Notes: generated by a model from the sequence alone, not told the origin. DNA of 44,737 nucleotides from JBMTVT01 sp049451635 (GCA_049451635.1 JBMTVT010000009.1:1-44737); one strand, 5' to 3'. Counted from the first letter of the stretch, positions 24,866-33,569 are shown. Numbers and translations: made by a program.

Positions 24866-24933
24866 TATTGCGAGTGATGAAATGACGTGGCAATCTTTTT
24901 AAACAGATTCCTTCACTTCGTTCGGAATGACGT
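24866..24933. repeat. Dispersed palindromic repeat in the PNP-arsM gap
   Basis: The 82-bp gap is almost filled by a unit with left arm ATTGCGAGTGATGAAATGAC (24867-24886) and right arm TCCTTCACTTCGTTCGGAAT (24909-24928). The arms are imperfectly complementary. The right arm resembles one within the GT87-like gene near 13714. It may form a hairpin that lowers readthrough into arsM. Confidence 0.7.
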
Positions 24934-25745
24934 TATAATGTTTTTATTAAATCTTTAAATAGAGTTATCATATTAGGTTCAGCTTTTTCTGCATGTGCAA
25001 TAATATCTTGAATATCTAAAGGTTCTAGATTATCTGGGTCGCATTCATCGGTTAAAACTGACACTGCTGCCACTTTTAATTTTAGATGATTGGCAACAAT
25101 AACTTCTGGAACGGTACTCATACCAACGGCATCGGCTCCAATGGTTTTAAGCATGCGGTATTCAGCTCGGGTTTCCAATTGCGGACCAACAACACTAACG
25201 TAAACACCTTCGTGGAGCTTTATATTATTTGTTTTGGCAATGTTTTTAAACTTAGAATTGATTTCTGCATCGTAAGGGGCGCTCATGTCCGTGAAACGTT
25301 CACCCAACAGCTCCACGCCTTTAAAAGCTAATGGTGAGCTTCCTTGAAGATTGATATGATCTTCAATAAGCATGAGTTCACCTTTCTTGAAATTTAAATT
25401 GATGGCGCCCGCAGCGTTGGAAACCAATAAGGTTTTGATGCCCAGTTTTTCCATAATCCGAACAGGATAGGTAACATCTTGCAAGGTATAACCTTCATAA
25501 ATATGAAAACGCCCTTGCATAACTACTACTTTTTTACCTTCAATGTTACCATAAATAAGTTTGCCTTTATGAAACTCAACGGTTGCAGTGGGAAAGTTAG
25601 GAATGTGATTATAACTAACTTCTTTTATAATGTCTATTTCGTTTATTAGTTGTCCTAGGCCAGTTCCGAGAATAATACCAATTTCTGGTTTCTCAAAACC
25701 TTTATTATGAAGGTATTCAACGGTTTCTTCAATTATTTTAATCAT
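24933..25745 (-). CDS. Purine nucleoside phosphorylase (trimeric, PNP-I type)
   Basis: A 270-residue phosphorylase of the trimeric PNP family: ILGTGLGQLINE (phosphate loop), VEFHKGKLIYG, VVMQGRFHIYEGY, LLVSNAAGAIN and GADAVGMSTVPEVI (base and ribose sites). The normal reaction is purine nucleoside plus phosphate to base plus ribose-1-phosphate. In this cluster I infer that it strips adenine from the arsenic-bearing 5'-deoxyadenosine made by ArsS, giving an activated arseno-ribose. A housekeeping role is also possible. Its ATG overlaps the stop of the upstream glycosyltransferase by 8 bp (ATGATTAA). Confidence 0.92.
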   Translation of the reverse strand: MIKIIEETVEYLHNKGFEKPEIGIILGTGLGQLINEIDIIKEVSYNHIPNFPTATVEFHKGKLIYGNIEGKKVVVMQGRFHIYEGYTLQDVTYPVRIMEKLGIKTLLVSNAAGAINLNFKKGELMLIEDHINLQGSSPLAFKGVELLGERFTDMSAPYDAEINSKFKNIAKTNNIKLHEGVYVSVVGPQLETRAEYRMLKTIGADAVGMSTVPEVIVANHLKLKVAAVSVLTDECDPDNLEPLDIQDIIAHAEKAEPNMITLFKDLIKTL

Positions 25746-26367
25746 TTAGTTGATTTATTTTTTCTTGTAATTTTAAATTGGATTTATAGAAATTGGAAGC
25801 GATTAAATCTTCATAAGTATCAATATCATTTAGCGTAACTAATGTAGAAAATTTTATACTTTTTTGGGTTAATTCATTTAAGGTTTCTTCCAATAAATTT
25901 GGTTGGCTCCAAGGTTTGTTTTCAAAAATGAAATCATACATTTTACGCATTCCTAAAAAATAATAGCCCCCATCTTCCGCAGGTCCAAAAACGACATCAA
26001 AATCGTTTAATTTTTTAAATCCATTATTAATGTGCGAAACATTAATATCTGGCAAATCAGATCCTATCAGAGAAACGCGCTCATACCCATTTTTAAACCC
26101 ATTTTTAAAGGCATTTTGCATTCGTAAGCCTAAATCGTTTCCCTCTTGAACTGTTTTATAAACCCCTTTCCATTTGGTTTCAATTACAGCATCAGAAAAA
26201 TATATATGAACGTCAATTTTTAAGTTTTTTGTGGCATTTTCAGTCACTTTTACCAATTCTTTATATACTTCAAAAGCGGCTTCATTACCGATGGTTTTAG
26301 CTAACCTGGTTTTTACTTTGCCAAGTTTTATATTCTTTACAAAAACAATGAGGAGGTCTTTAGTCAT
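25738..26367 (-). CDS. TIGR04282-type glycosyltransferase (DUF2064) of arsenosugar cluster
   Basis: A 209-residue GT-A-like nucleotidyl/glycosyltransferase of the DUF2064 group, which TIGR names for arsenosugar biosynthesis (TIGR04282). Motifs: LIVFVKNIKLGKVKTRLAK at the start, SLIGSDLPDIN with the acidic metal site, and FGPAEDGGYYFLG. I chose the ATG at 26367 rather than 26382. It begins MTKDLLIVFV, as relatives do, and gives an 8-bp overlap (ATGACTAA) with the rhodanese stop, the same pattern as two other junctions in the cluster. Its reaction is not proven. Confidence 0.85.
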   Translation of the reverse strand: MTKDLLIVFVKNIKLGKVKTRLAKTIGNEAAFEVYKELVKVTENATKNLKIDVHIYFSDAVIETKWKGVYKTVQEGNDLGLRMQNAFKNGFKNGYERVSLIGSDLPDINVSHINNGFKKLNDFDVVFGPAEDGGYYFLGMRKMYDFIFENKPWSQPNLLEETLNELTQKSIKFSTLVTLNDIDTYEDLIASNFYKSNLKLQEKINQLND

Positions 26368-26854
26368 ATATTTTAATACCATTTTTCAACCATTTTCCCC
26401 ATGTTTTGGAATAGGCATGAATGCTATCGGTGGTATTTCCTTTGGAATTATAAATTGATAGGTTTTGGTTTTTAAATTCAAAAATACCACCATATAAATT
26501 ATAAACATTTTTATATCCAGCTTTTTTAAGCTTTTCACCAATGTCTTCAGATCGAATTCCCAGAGAACAATAAACCACAATTTTTGAATTTTTATTAGTG
26601 AGTTTTTTTGAAACAGAATCCATATTAAAAGAATCATAACCTACATGAATAGCATTTTTTAAATGGCTTACTTGAAATTCCTTTTCCTCTCTGGCATCCA
26701 AAAAAATAATATTTGATTTGTCTTCTTGTAATGTTTCAATTGAAATATAAGGGATGCTCTCTGAATTATACTTTTGTAAAAGTTTTGAAATATCATTTTG
26801 AGAAAATCCTATCGTTGAAAATAAAATGAAACAGAAAAAAGAAGATGTTTTCAT
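26360..26854 (-). CDS. Secreted rhodanese-like protein
   Basis: A 164-residue protein with a Sec signal (MKTSSFFCFILFSTIGFSQ) and one rhodanese domain: IIFLDAREEKEFQVSHLKNA, then VVYCSLGIRSED with the active-site Cys 96 in a six-residue CSLGIR loop, and VYNLYGGIFEF. The longer frame back to 26953 overlaps arsS and hides the signal peptide, so the ATG at 26854 is chosen. Rhodaneses move sulfur, but the same loop in other enzymes reduces arsenate or phosphate esters. A periplasmic arsenic or thio-arsenic role is suggested by its place between arsS and a glycosyltransferase, but not shown. Confidence 0.88.
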   Translation of the reverse strand: MKTSSFFCFILFSTIGFSQNDISKLLQKYNSESIPYISIETLQEDKSNIIFLDAREEKEFQVSHLKNAIHVGYDSFNMDSVSKKLTNKNSKIVVYCSLGIRSEDIGEKLKKAGYKNVYNLYGGIFEFKNQNLSIYNSKGNTTDSIHAYSKTWGKWLKNGIKIYD

Positions 26855-26882
26855 AATTTGGTATTGCTTGTTTTGTCGATAT

Positions 26883-27938
26883 TTAAGCAACACTTCCTTG
26901 GCAACTGCTGCCTGCGCCTGCGGTACAACCATAACAGTGTTGTGAAATAACAATATCTCTGCCTTCCAGTAAATTTTCGTTGTAATTAGAGATGTGTTTT
27001 GCTTTACTATTCACGGGTAATTCCAACATTTGGTTAAAATCACAATCATATAAAAAACCATTCCAACTAATGGAAAGCGTGTTAGTACACATCACATTTT
27101 GTACTGCTGCCGGATTATAAGCTTCAACTAAAGAATACATGTAATCTTCATAGTTTTCAGATGCAATCAAGTAGTCCAAAAACCTGGAAATGGGTAAGTT
27201 TGTTATGGCAAAAAGGTTGTTAAAATAAATATCAAAATCTTCTTTTAAGGCTTTTTTAAAATCCTTTTCCATAGAAGCTTGGTTGCTTGGTAAAAATGCG
27301 CCCGAGGGGTTGTAAACCAAATCCAATCGCAAATTACTATCGGGTATGCCATAACCAATGGTATTTAACATTTTTAAAGCTTCAATAGAAGCATCAAAAA
27401 CACCATCACCACGTTGTTTATCGGTTTTTCCGCGGGTCCAATGTGGCATGGAACTTACTACATGCACATTGTGTTTTTTGAAAAATTCTGGCAAATCGTG
27501 ATATTTTTTATTGGCTGTTATGATGGTTAAGTTAGATCGAACTATAAAATCTTTTATGCCAGCTTTTGAAGCTTCTTCAACAAACCATCTAAAATTCGGG
27601 TTCATCTCTGGGGCTCCACCTGTTAAATCCAAAGTATGGGCGCCTGTATTTTTTATGACCTCCAAACATTGTTGCATAGTCTCACGGGTCATAATTTCTT
27701 TTCGATCTGGGCCAGCATCCACATGGCAATGCGAACATACCTGATTGCACATGTAACCAATATTAATTTGCAGTATCTCAAGTTTTTTTGCTTTAAGTGG
27801 AAATTGACCAGTTTCGGCAATTTTATTTTTGAAGGTAGGCAAATCGCCATTTTGGAAAATGCCGTTTGATAAAATTTCTAATTGTCTTTTACTATTTGCC
27901 AAATCACTTTCGCGTTTGTGTAGAGATTTTGTTGACAT
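26883..27938 (-). CDS. arsS: Arsenosugar radical SAM enzyme ArsS
   Basis: A 351-residue radical SAM protein with the 4Fe-4S motif CNQVCSHC (Cys 64, 68, 71) followed by HVDAGPDRKE, the GGAPEMNP turn, and the C-terminal CYGCTAGAGSSCQG characteristic of ArsS. The C-terminal motif is cysteine-type, not selenocysteine. ArsS joins the 5'-deoxyadenosyl group of SAM to dimethylarsenite and so makes the precursor of arsenosugars. The rhodanese gene starts 28 bp downstream, and the AhpD-like gene ends 77 bp upstream. This is the gene that defines the cluster. Confidence 0.94.
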   Translation of the reverse strand: MSTKSLHKRESDLANSKRQLEILSNGIFQNGDLPTFKNKIAETGQFPLKAKKLEILQINIGYMCNQVCSHCHVDAGPDRKEIMTRETMQQCLEVIKNTGAHTLDLTGGAPEMNPNFRWFVEEASKAGIKDFIVRSNLTIITANKKYHDLPEFFKKHNVHVVSSMPHWTRGKTDKQRGDGVFDASIEALKMLNTIGYGIPDSNLRLDLVYNPSGAFLPSNQASMEKDFKKALKEDFDIYFNNLFAITNLPISRFLDYLIASENYEDYMYSLVEAYNPAAVQNVMCTNTLSISWNGFLYDCDFNQMLELPVNSKAKHISNYNENLLEGRDIVISQHCYGCTAGAGSSCQGSVA

Positions 27939-27948
27939 ATTTCAATTT

Positions 27949-28013
27949 AAAAATTACGAATAATGAATTACGAGTAGTGAAGTTTAAAATCGTAAATACA
28001 ATATCGTAAATCG
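27949..28013. repeat. Short AT-rich direct repeats before arsS
   Basis: The 77-bp gap between the AhpD-like gene and arsS holds repeats of ATTACGA (two copies) and of ATCGTAAAT (two copies). The same words occur at 6217-6248 and near 29622. No function is evident, but they fill the likely arsS leader. Confidence 0.45.
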
Positions 28014-28015
28014 TT

Positions 28016-28351
28016 TTACATTTCCAATTTGTTCACTTTATTCATCATTTGCACACCATGTACTAAAGATGCACCACCACGAATAGCAGCGGCAACATGA
28101 AGTGCTTCCATCATTTCTTCTTTGGTAATACCCCGTTGTAACCCATCACCTGTGTAAGCATCAATGCAATATGGGCATTGTATGGTATGCGCAACCGCAA
28201 GGGCTATTAATGATTTTTCACGTTCAGAAAGCGCACCTTCTTCAAACACTTTTCCGTAGTAATCAAAAAATTTACTGCCTAAATCTTCATTCCATTCACT
28301 TATTTTACCAAATTTTTTTAAATCTGCGGGGTCGTAATATGTTTTTTGCAT
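28016..28351 (-). CDS. AhpD/carboxymuconolactone decarboxylase-like protein of arsenosugar cluster
   Basis: A 111-residue AhpD-fold protein with the redox pair CPYC (Cys 59 and 62) in TIQCPYCIDAYT, and an Ala/Gly-rich helix ALHVAAAIRGGAS. NCBI recognises an 'arsenosugar biosynthesis-associated peroxidase-like protein' of this sort, and the position first in the cluster fits. A thiol-disulfide or peroxidase role protecting trivalent arsenic or the ArsS cluster is plausible but unproven. A possible -7 box (TATCTTTA) lies upstream on the minus strand near 28370, so this may be the operon's first gene. Confidence 0.85.
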   Translation of the reverse strand: MQKTYYDPADLKKFGKISEWNEDLGSKFFDYYGKVFEEGALSEREKSLIALAVAHTIQCPYCIDAYTGDGLQRGITKEEMMEALHVAAAIRGGASLVHGVQMMNKVNKLEM

Positions 28352-28477
28352 GTTTTATGTTTTGTATAAAGATAGAAATCTATTTAATTATTGTCGGAAA
28401 GTTTAGGTTTACTTAACAAAAAAAGGCTCTTAAAATGGAATCTTTTTTGTTATTAATTGATAATTAAGCAATTAAGT

Positions 28478-29620
28478 TTATTCTTTAATTAAGCTTCTGG
28501 AAATCACTATTTTTTGAATCTCTGAAGTGCCTTCATAAATCTGTGTGATTTTTGCGTCACGCATTAACCGTTCTACGTGATACTCTTTTACAAAACCATT
28601 ACCACCATGAATTTGAACCGCTTCAACGGTGTGCTCCATGGCTACTTTTGATGCATAAAGTTTTGCCATCGCACTCGATTTGTCGTAGTTATTCCCTTGG
28701 TCTTTATCCCAAGCAGCTTTCATAACCAACATTCTGGCCGCTTCAATATCGGTGTACATGTCAGCTAATTTGAATGCAATAGCTTGATGGTTACAAATTT
28801 CGGTACCAAAGGCTTTTCGTTCTTTTGAGTATTTTAAAGCCAATTCATAAGCGCCAGAGGCAATACCTAAAGCTTGTGCCGCAATACCAATACGTCCACC
28901 AGATAAGGTTTTCATTGCAAATCTAAACCCAGAGCCATTAGCGCCAATTCTATTTTCTTTTGGCACTTTTACATCATTAAATTGTAAGGTGTGCGTATCG
29001 CTTCCTCGGATTCCTAACTTATCTTCTTTAGGCCCAACATGAAACCCTTCCATATCTTTTTCCACAATAAAAGTATTAATGCCATGCGAACCTTTATCCC
29101 TATCGGTTTGTGCAATTACTAAATATATATCGGCGCGCCCACCATTGGTGATCCAGTTTTTTGTACCGTTTAATATGTAATGGTCACCTTTATCAATAGC
29201 GGTTGTTTTTTGCGAAGTGGCATCGCTACCAGCTTCGGGTTCACTCAAACAAAAAGCGCCAACAAACTCGCCCGTTGCTAATTTTGATAAATATTTTTGT
29301 TTTTGTTCCTCAGTACCATAGGCTTCAATGCCATAGCAAACCAATGAATTATTTACGGAAACAATAACTGAGGCCGAGGCATCAACTTTTGATAATTCTT
29401 CCATAATTAGCACATATGATATGGCATCCATACCACTTCCACCATATTTTGGATCTACCATAATGCCCAAAAAGCCTAAATCCCCCATTTTTTTTACAAG
29501 TTCTTTTGGGAAATGTTGTTTTTCATCACGTTCAATAACGCCTGGTAATAATTCGGTTTGAGCAAAATTGCGAGCTGCGTCGCGTATCATAATATGTTCT
29601 TCAGAAAGGCTGAAATTCAT
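28478..29620 (-). CDS. Acyl-CoA dehydrogenase
   Basis: A 380-residue FAD-dependent acyl-CoA dehydrogenase for fatty acid beta-oxidation, short/medium-chain type. Signatures: FCLSEPEAGSDA, NGTKNWITNGGRAD, the helix RKAFGTEICNHQAIAF, VQIHGGNGFVKEY, and the catalytic Glu in IYEGTSEIQ near the C-terminus. Length and ends are normal. It is alone in its transcription unit: 126 bp separate it from the arsenosugar cluster, and it diverges from anmK on the other side. The exact chain length cannot be read from sequence. Confidence 0.94.
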   Translation of the reverse strand: MNFSLSEEHIMIRDAARNFAQTELLPGVIERDEKQHFPKELVKKMGDLGFLGIMVDPKYGGSGMDAISYVLIMEELSKVDASASVIVSVNNSLVCYGIEAYGTEEQKQKYLSKLATGEFVGAFCLSEPEAGSDATSQKTTAIDKGDHYILNGTKNWITNGGRADIYLVIAQTDRDKGSHGINTFIVEKDMEGFHVGPKEDKLGIRGSDTHTLQFNDVKVPKENRIGANGSGFRFAMKTLSGGRIGIAAQALGIASGAYELALKYSKERKAFGTEICNHQAIAFKLADMYTDIEAARMLVMKAAWDKDQGNNYDKSSAMAKLYASKVAMEHTVEAVQIHGGNGFVKEYHVERLMRDAKITQIYEGTSEIQKIVISRSLIKE

Positions 29621-29715
29621 AATTCGTAATTAAAATGATGTTTTGGTAAAAAATATTTACAAATATAGCCTTTTGATGTGAAATTTTCAATTACGATTGT
29701 TATTTTTACCTCGCC

Positions 29716-30780
29716 ATGAATAAAAATGAATATCATATTATTGGGGTAATGTCTGGAACATCTTTAGATGGTATTGATTTGGTTTTTGCGAAATTTAAGT
29801 ACGATGATTTGTGGCATTTTGAGATTATAAATTCTGAAACCGTTGGCTATACAGAAGATTGGTTTAACATCTTAAAGAATTTGATAAGTTATCCCATAGA
29901 AAAATTAAAGCAAATTGATGACGATTACACGGATTATCTTGCAAAAGCTATTAAAGACTTCATCAAAAGAAATAACATTAAAAATATAGATGCGGTTTGT
30001 TCACATGGACATACAGCATTGCATCAACCAGAAAAAAAGCTAACTTACCAAATAGGAAATAAGCCTGTTTTGGCTAGACTACTAAACGAAAAAGTGGTTT
30101 GCGATTTTAGGGTTCAGGATGTGGAGTTGGGTGGACAAGGTGCTCCTTTGGTGCCAATTGGCGATAAACTTTTGTTTTCTGAATACGATTTTTGTTTGAA
30201 CTTAGGAGGATTTGCAAATATATCAACCGAAATAGATGATGAAAGAATAGCTTATGATGTTTGTCCTGTAAACATCGTTTTGAATTATTATGTAAAAAAA
30301 CTGGGTTTTGATTATGATGATGGTGGTAAGTTGGCTTCAACTGGAGTTATCAATCAAAAGCTACTAAATCAATTAAATAGTTTACCGTTTTACAAAGAAA
30401 ATCACCCAAAATCATTGGGATTAGAGTGGGTAAACAAAAATATCTTTCCGTTGGTTGACGATTTTCAACTTAAAATTAAAGACATTTTACGAACATTTAT
30501 TGAACATATTGCCATTCAAATAGCTTCACAAATAAATAAAAAAGAAAAAGCTACGGTTTTAGCCACTGGTGGAGGCGTTTACAATACGTTTTTAATCAAC
30601 CGAATAAAATTTCATTCAAAACAAACCATTATCATTCCAAACAGTGAAGTTGTAGAGTATAAAGAAGCATTAATTTTTGGTCTTTTAGGTGTGCTAAAAC
30701 TCAGAGAACAAGTTAATTGCCTTAAAAGTGTTACAGGGGCAAAAAAAGACCACAGTTCGGGCAAAATATATCTACCTTAA
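29716..30780 (+). CDS. anmK: Anhydro-N-acetylmuramic acid kinase
   Basis: A 354-residue AnmK of the ASKHA kinase fold. It cleaves and phosphorylates 1,6-anhydro-MurNAc to MurNAc-6-phosphate in peptidoglycan recycling. The phosphate loop GVMSGTSLDGIDLV lies at residue 10, CSHGHTALHQP (about 97), LNLGGFANIST and LATGGGVYNTFL follow. Length matches the family. It is divergent from the acyl-CoA dehydrogenase gene and probably has its own promoter in the 95-bp gap. No murQ is in the window. Confidence 0.94.
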   Translation: MNKNEYHIIGVMSGTSLDGIDLVFAKFKYDDLWHFEIINSETVGYTEDWFNILKNLISYPIEKLKQIDDDYTDYLAKAIKDFIKRNNIKNIDAVCSHGHTALHQPEKKLTYQIGNKPVLARLLNEKVVCDFRVQDVELGGQGAPLVPIGDKLLFSEYDFCLNLGGFANISTEIDDERIAYDVCPVNIVLNYYVKKLGFDYDDGGKLASTGVINQKLLNQLNSLPFYKENHPKSLGLEWVNKNIFPLVDDFQLKIKDILRTFIEHIAIQIASQINKKEKATVLATGGGVYNTFLINRIKFHSKQTIIIPNSEVVEYKEALIFGLLGVLKLREQVNCLKSVTGAKKDHSSGKIYLP

Positions 30781-30817
30781 AAATAACAAAAATTAATCTT
30801 AAAGGATTTTAGTTTTT

Positions 30818-30825
30818 TATATTTG
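30818..30825 (+). promoter_or_regulatory. Possible -7 box before the dehydrogenase gene
   Basis: TATATTTG matches TAnnTTTG. The expected -33 TTG is absent (ATC), so it is a partial match. It would give a leader of about 100 bases before 30929. Confidence 0.4.
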
Positions 30826-30928
30826 TGACATTACTAATTTTAATAATTTCATTATGACACAGCTTTAGCTACACTTAAGTTACTTCCTCAAAAAATTTAT
30901 TTAAGCTAAACAAATCATAAACACAGAG

Positions 30929-32155
30929 ATGAAAGAATTATTAAAAAAGTACGAAAATAAAGAGCCCGAAATTGTTTTTAACTGGAAAGATGCCGAAACC
31001 GAAGCCGAAGGCTGGGTAGTTATAAACTCTTTGCGAGGTGGTGCAGCAGGTGGCGGAACACGCATGCGCAAAGGATTGGATATGAACGAAGTTTTATCAT
31101 TAGCAAAGACCATGGAGATTAAATTTACAGTCTCTGGTCCCGCTATTGGTGGCGCTAAATCGGGTATCAATTTTGACCCCAAAGACCCAAGAAAAAAAGG
31201 CGTTTTAGAACGTTGGTATAAAGTAGTTTCACCATTACTTAAAAGCTATTATGGTACAGGTGGCGATTTAAATGTAGATGAAATACATGAAGTTATTCCT
31301 ATTACCGAAGAAAGTGGCGTATGGCATCCGCAAGAAGGTGTTTTCAATGGACATTTCAAACCAACCGAAGCCGATAAAATTAATAGAATAGGTCAATTGC
31401 GCCAAGGTGTTATTAAGGTTATTGAAAACCCTGTTTATTCACCTAATGTTTTAAGAAAATATACGGTTGCTGATATGATTACCGGTTTTGGAGTAGCTGA
31501 AGCTGTGAAGCAATATTATAATGTTTATGGTGGCGATGTTAAAGGAAAACGGGCTGTAATACAAGGTTTTGGTAATGTGGGCGCAGCAGCAGCGTTCTAT
31601 TTGTCACAAATGGGTGCGAAAATAGTTGGAATTATTGATATTTTTGGTGGATTAATAAATGAAGAAGGTTTTACTTTTGAAGAAATAACTAATCTGTTTT
31701 TAGCCAAAAAGAGGAACACTTTGGTAGCGGACAATTTAATCCCATTTGATGAGATAAATAAAAAAATATGGTCCATTCAAACCGAAATTTTTGCACCTTG
31801 CGCAGCATCACGTTTAATCACCATTAATCAAATTGATGAAATGATAGATAGTGGTTTGGAAGTGATCTCATGTGGTGCCAATGTACCGTTTGCCGACAAA
31901 GAAATTTTCTTTGGACCGATCATGGAGCATACCGATTATAAAGTGAGTTTAATTCCAGATTTTATATCAAATTGTGGAATGGCTCGTGTTTTTGCGTATT
32001 TTATGGAGCGAAAAGTACAAATGACTGATGAAGCTATTTTTAATGATACCTCAAACACCATTAGAAAAGCAATTGAAAAAATTTACAATAGAAATAAATC
32101 GAAAACTGAAATTAGTGCAACAGCATTTGAAATAGCACTAAACCAACTCATCTAA
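30929..32155 (+). CDS. Glu/Leu/Phe/Val-family dehydrogenase
   Basis: A 408-residue amino acid dehydrogenase. The N-terminal substrate domain has INSLRGGAAGGGTRMRKG and the catalytic lysine region GPAIGGAKSGINFDP. The C-terminal Rossmann fold has VIQGFGNVGAAAAFYLSQMG for NAD(P). It catalyses reversible oxidative deamination of an amino acid; glutamate is the usual guess, but this branch (with an early Trp/Asp-rich start WKDAETEAEGW) is not the standard GdhA type, so the substrate is left open. nhaD follows 10 bp later, probably on the same transcript. Confidence 0.9.
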   Translation: MKELLKKYENKEPEIVFNWKDAETEAEGWVVINSLRGGAAGGGTRMRKGLDMNEVLSLAKTMEIKFTVSGPAIGGAKSGINFDPKDPRKKGVLERWYKVVSPLLKSYYGTGGDLNVDEIHEVIPITEESGVWHPQEGVFNGHFKPTEADKINRIGQLRQGVIKVIENPVYSPNVLRKYTVADMITGFGVAEAVKQYYNVYGGDVKGKRAVIQGFGNVGAAAAFYLSQMGAKIVGIIDIFGGLINEEGFTFEEITNLFLAKKRNTLVADNLIPFDEINKKIWSIQTEIFAPCAASRLITINQIDEMIDSGLEVISCGANVPFADKEIFFGPIMEHTDYKVSLIPDFISNCGMARVFAYFMERKVQMTDEAIFNDTSNTIRKAIEKIYNRNKSKTEISATAFEIALNQLI

Positions 32156-32165
32156 AAATAAATTT

Positions 32166-33569
32166 ATGGAAGCAGCAATTATCTTGGTATTTGTAATGGG
32201 GTATTTAGCCATTACTATAGAACATAGTATTAAAATAGATAAACTTATTCCAGCATTGGTCATGATGGCTATTTGTTGGGCTTTAATAGCATTAGGTTTA
32301 GAAAGCTTTCCGCAATGGTTTGATTCATCAACACATTCGTTGTTAGAAGGGTTTGGAGATTTTTCTGCTGATGATAAAATGCATCTTATGGAGGAGACTT
32401 TATTACATCATTTGGGTAAAACTGCCGAAATATTGGTTTTCCTTTTAGGAGCTATGACTATAGTTGAGATTATAGATTATTTCGATGGGTTTTCAACCAT
32501 AAAAGACTTTGTGAAAACCAAAAAGAAAACCAAAATCCTATGGATTTTTTCAATATTGGCTTTTATTTTATCGGCTATCATTGACAATTTAACAGCGACT
32601 ATAGTACTTATTTCTATTCTTCAAAAAATAGTAAAAGATCGTAATGTGCGTTTATGGTATGCTGGTTTAATTATTATTGCAGCAAATGCTGGAGGTGCTT
32701 GGTCGCCTATTGGAGATGTAACAACCACGATGTTATGGATTGGTAAAAAAGTTTCAACAGGACATTTGATAGGCTATTTATTTATCCCATCCTTATTGTG
32801 TATGGCTGTACCGTCATTTATAGCGTCGTTTTTGCCAATATTTAAGGGTGAATTAGATGTTGAAGAAGAAAAGGAGGAAAAGAAATCCAAGTTTAGTGGT
32901 ACTATGTTGTATCTTGGTTTAGGAGCCATTGTTTTTGTACCTATCTTTAAAATGATTACCCATTTACCTCCTTATGTTGGTATGATGTTATCACTTGGAG
33001 TTGTTGCTATATTTGCAGAAATTTACAGTAGCTCAAAGTTTAGTATGACAGAGTTTGGAGCAAAAGAAAGTGATGCCCATGCACACCACAGTCCGGTTCA
33101 TTATTCTTTATCTAAAATAGAACTCCCCAGTATTTTATTTTTCTTAGGGATACTTATGGCTGTTGCAGCATTAGAGTCTCTAGGGATTTTATTTGGTTTT
33201 GCAAACTCATTGCAGGAAACTATGCCCATGTTAGGAACTGAAATGCATTATTCCTACAAAGTGCATACAGTTTCAGATTTAGTTGTATTATTATTAGGGG
33301 TTGGTTCTGCTGTTATTGATAATGTGCCATTAGTTGCTGCTAGTTTAGGGATGTTCCATGAGCCAATGGATAATGAATTGTGGCATTTCATCGCATACTC
33401 TGCTGGTACAGGTGGCAGTATGTTAATTATTGGTTCTGCGGCAGGTGTTGTAGCTATGGGTATGGAAAAAATTGATTTTTTCTGGTACTTAAAAAAGATT
33501 TCATGGTTGGCTTTAATTGGCTTTTTAGTTGGTGCCGCAGCATTTATGGTAACTAGAACATTGTTTTAA
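32166..33569 (+). CDS. nhaD: NhaD-type sodium:proton antiporter
   Basis: A 467-residue integral membrane protein with about twelve hydrophobic segments. ILSAIIDNLTATIVLISIL and AANAGGAWSPIGDVTTTMLW are hallmark NhaD segments, and GVGSAVIDNVPLVAASLG repeats the IDN motif in the second half. NhaD exports Na+ or Li+ in exchange for protons, in keeping with a marine or salt-adapted host. A His-rich loop (DAHAHHSPVH, about residue 305) could sense pH, which is inference. It lies 10 bp after the dehydrogenase gene. Confidence 0.92.
   Translation: MEAAIILVFVMGYLAITIEHSIKIDKLIPALVMMAICWALIALGLESFPQWFDSSTHSLLEGFGDFSADDKMHLMEETLLHHLGKTAEILVFLLGAMTIVEIIDYFDGFSTIKDFVKTKKKTKILWIFSILAFILSAIIDNLTATIVLISILQKIVKDRNVRLWYAGLIIIAANAGGAWSPIGDVTTTMLWIGKKVSTGHLIGYLFIPSLLCMAVPSFIASFLPIFKGELDVEEEKEEKKSKFSGTMLYLGLGAIVFVPIFKMITHLPPYVGMMLSLGVVAIFAEIYSSSKFSMTEFGAKESDAHAHHSPVHYSLSKIELPSILFFLGILMAVAALESLGILFGFANSLQETMPMLGTEMHYSYKVHTVSDLVVLLLGVGSAVIDNVPLVAASLGMFHEPMDNELWHFIAYSAGTGGSMLIIGSAAGVVAMGMEKIDFFWYLKKISWLALIGFLVGAAAFMVTRTLF

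Noticed and set aside
13035..24933. A CRISPR array or mobile element formed by the repeats
   Set aside because: The repeats are few, differ in type, lie far apart and have no regular spacers, cas genes, transposase or target duplications.
26360..26953. Longer rhodanese frame starting at 26953
   Set aside because: It overlaps the end of arsS by 71 bp and hides a good signal peptide; the ATG at 26854 fits better.
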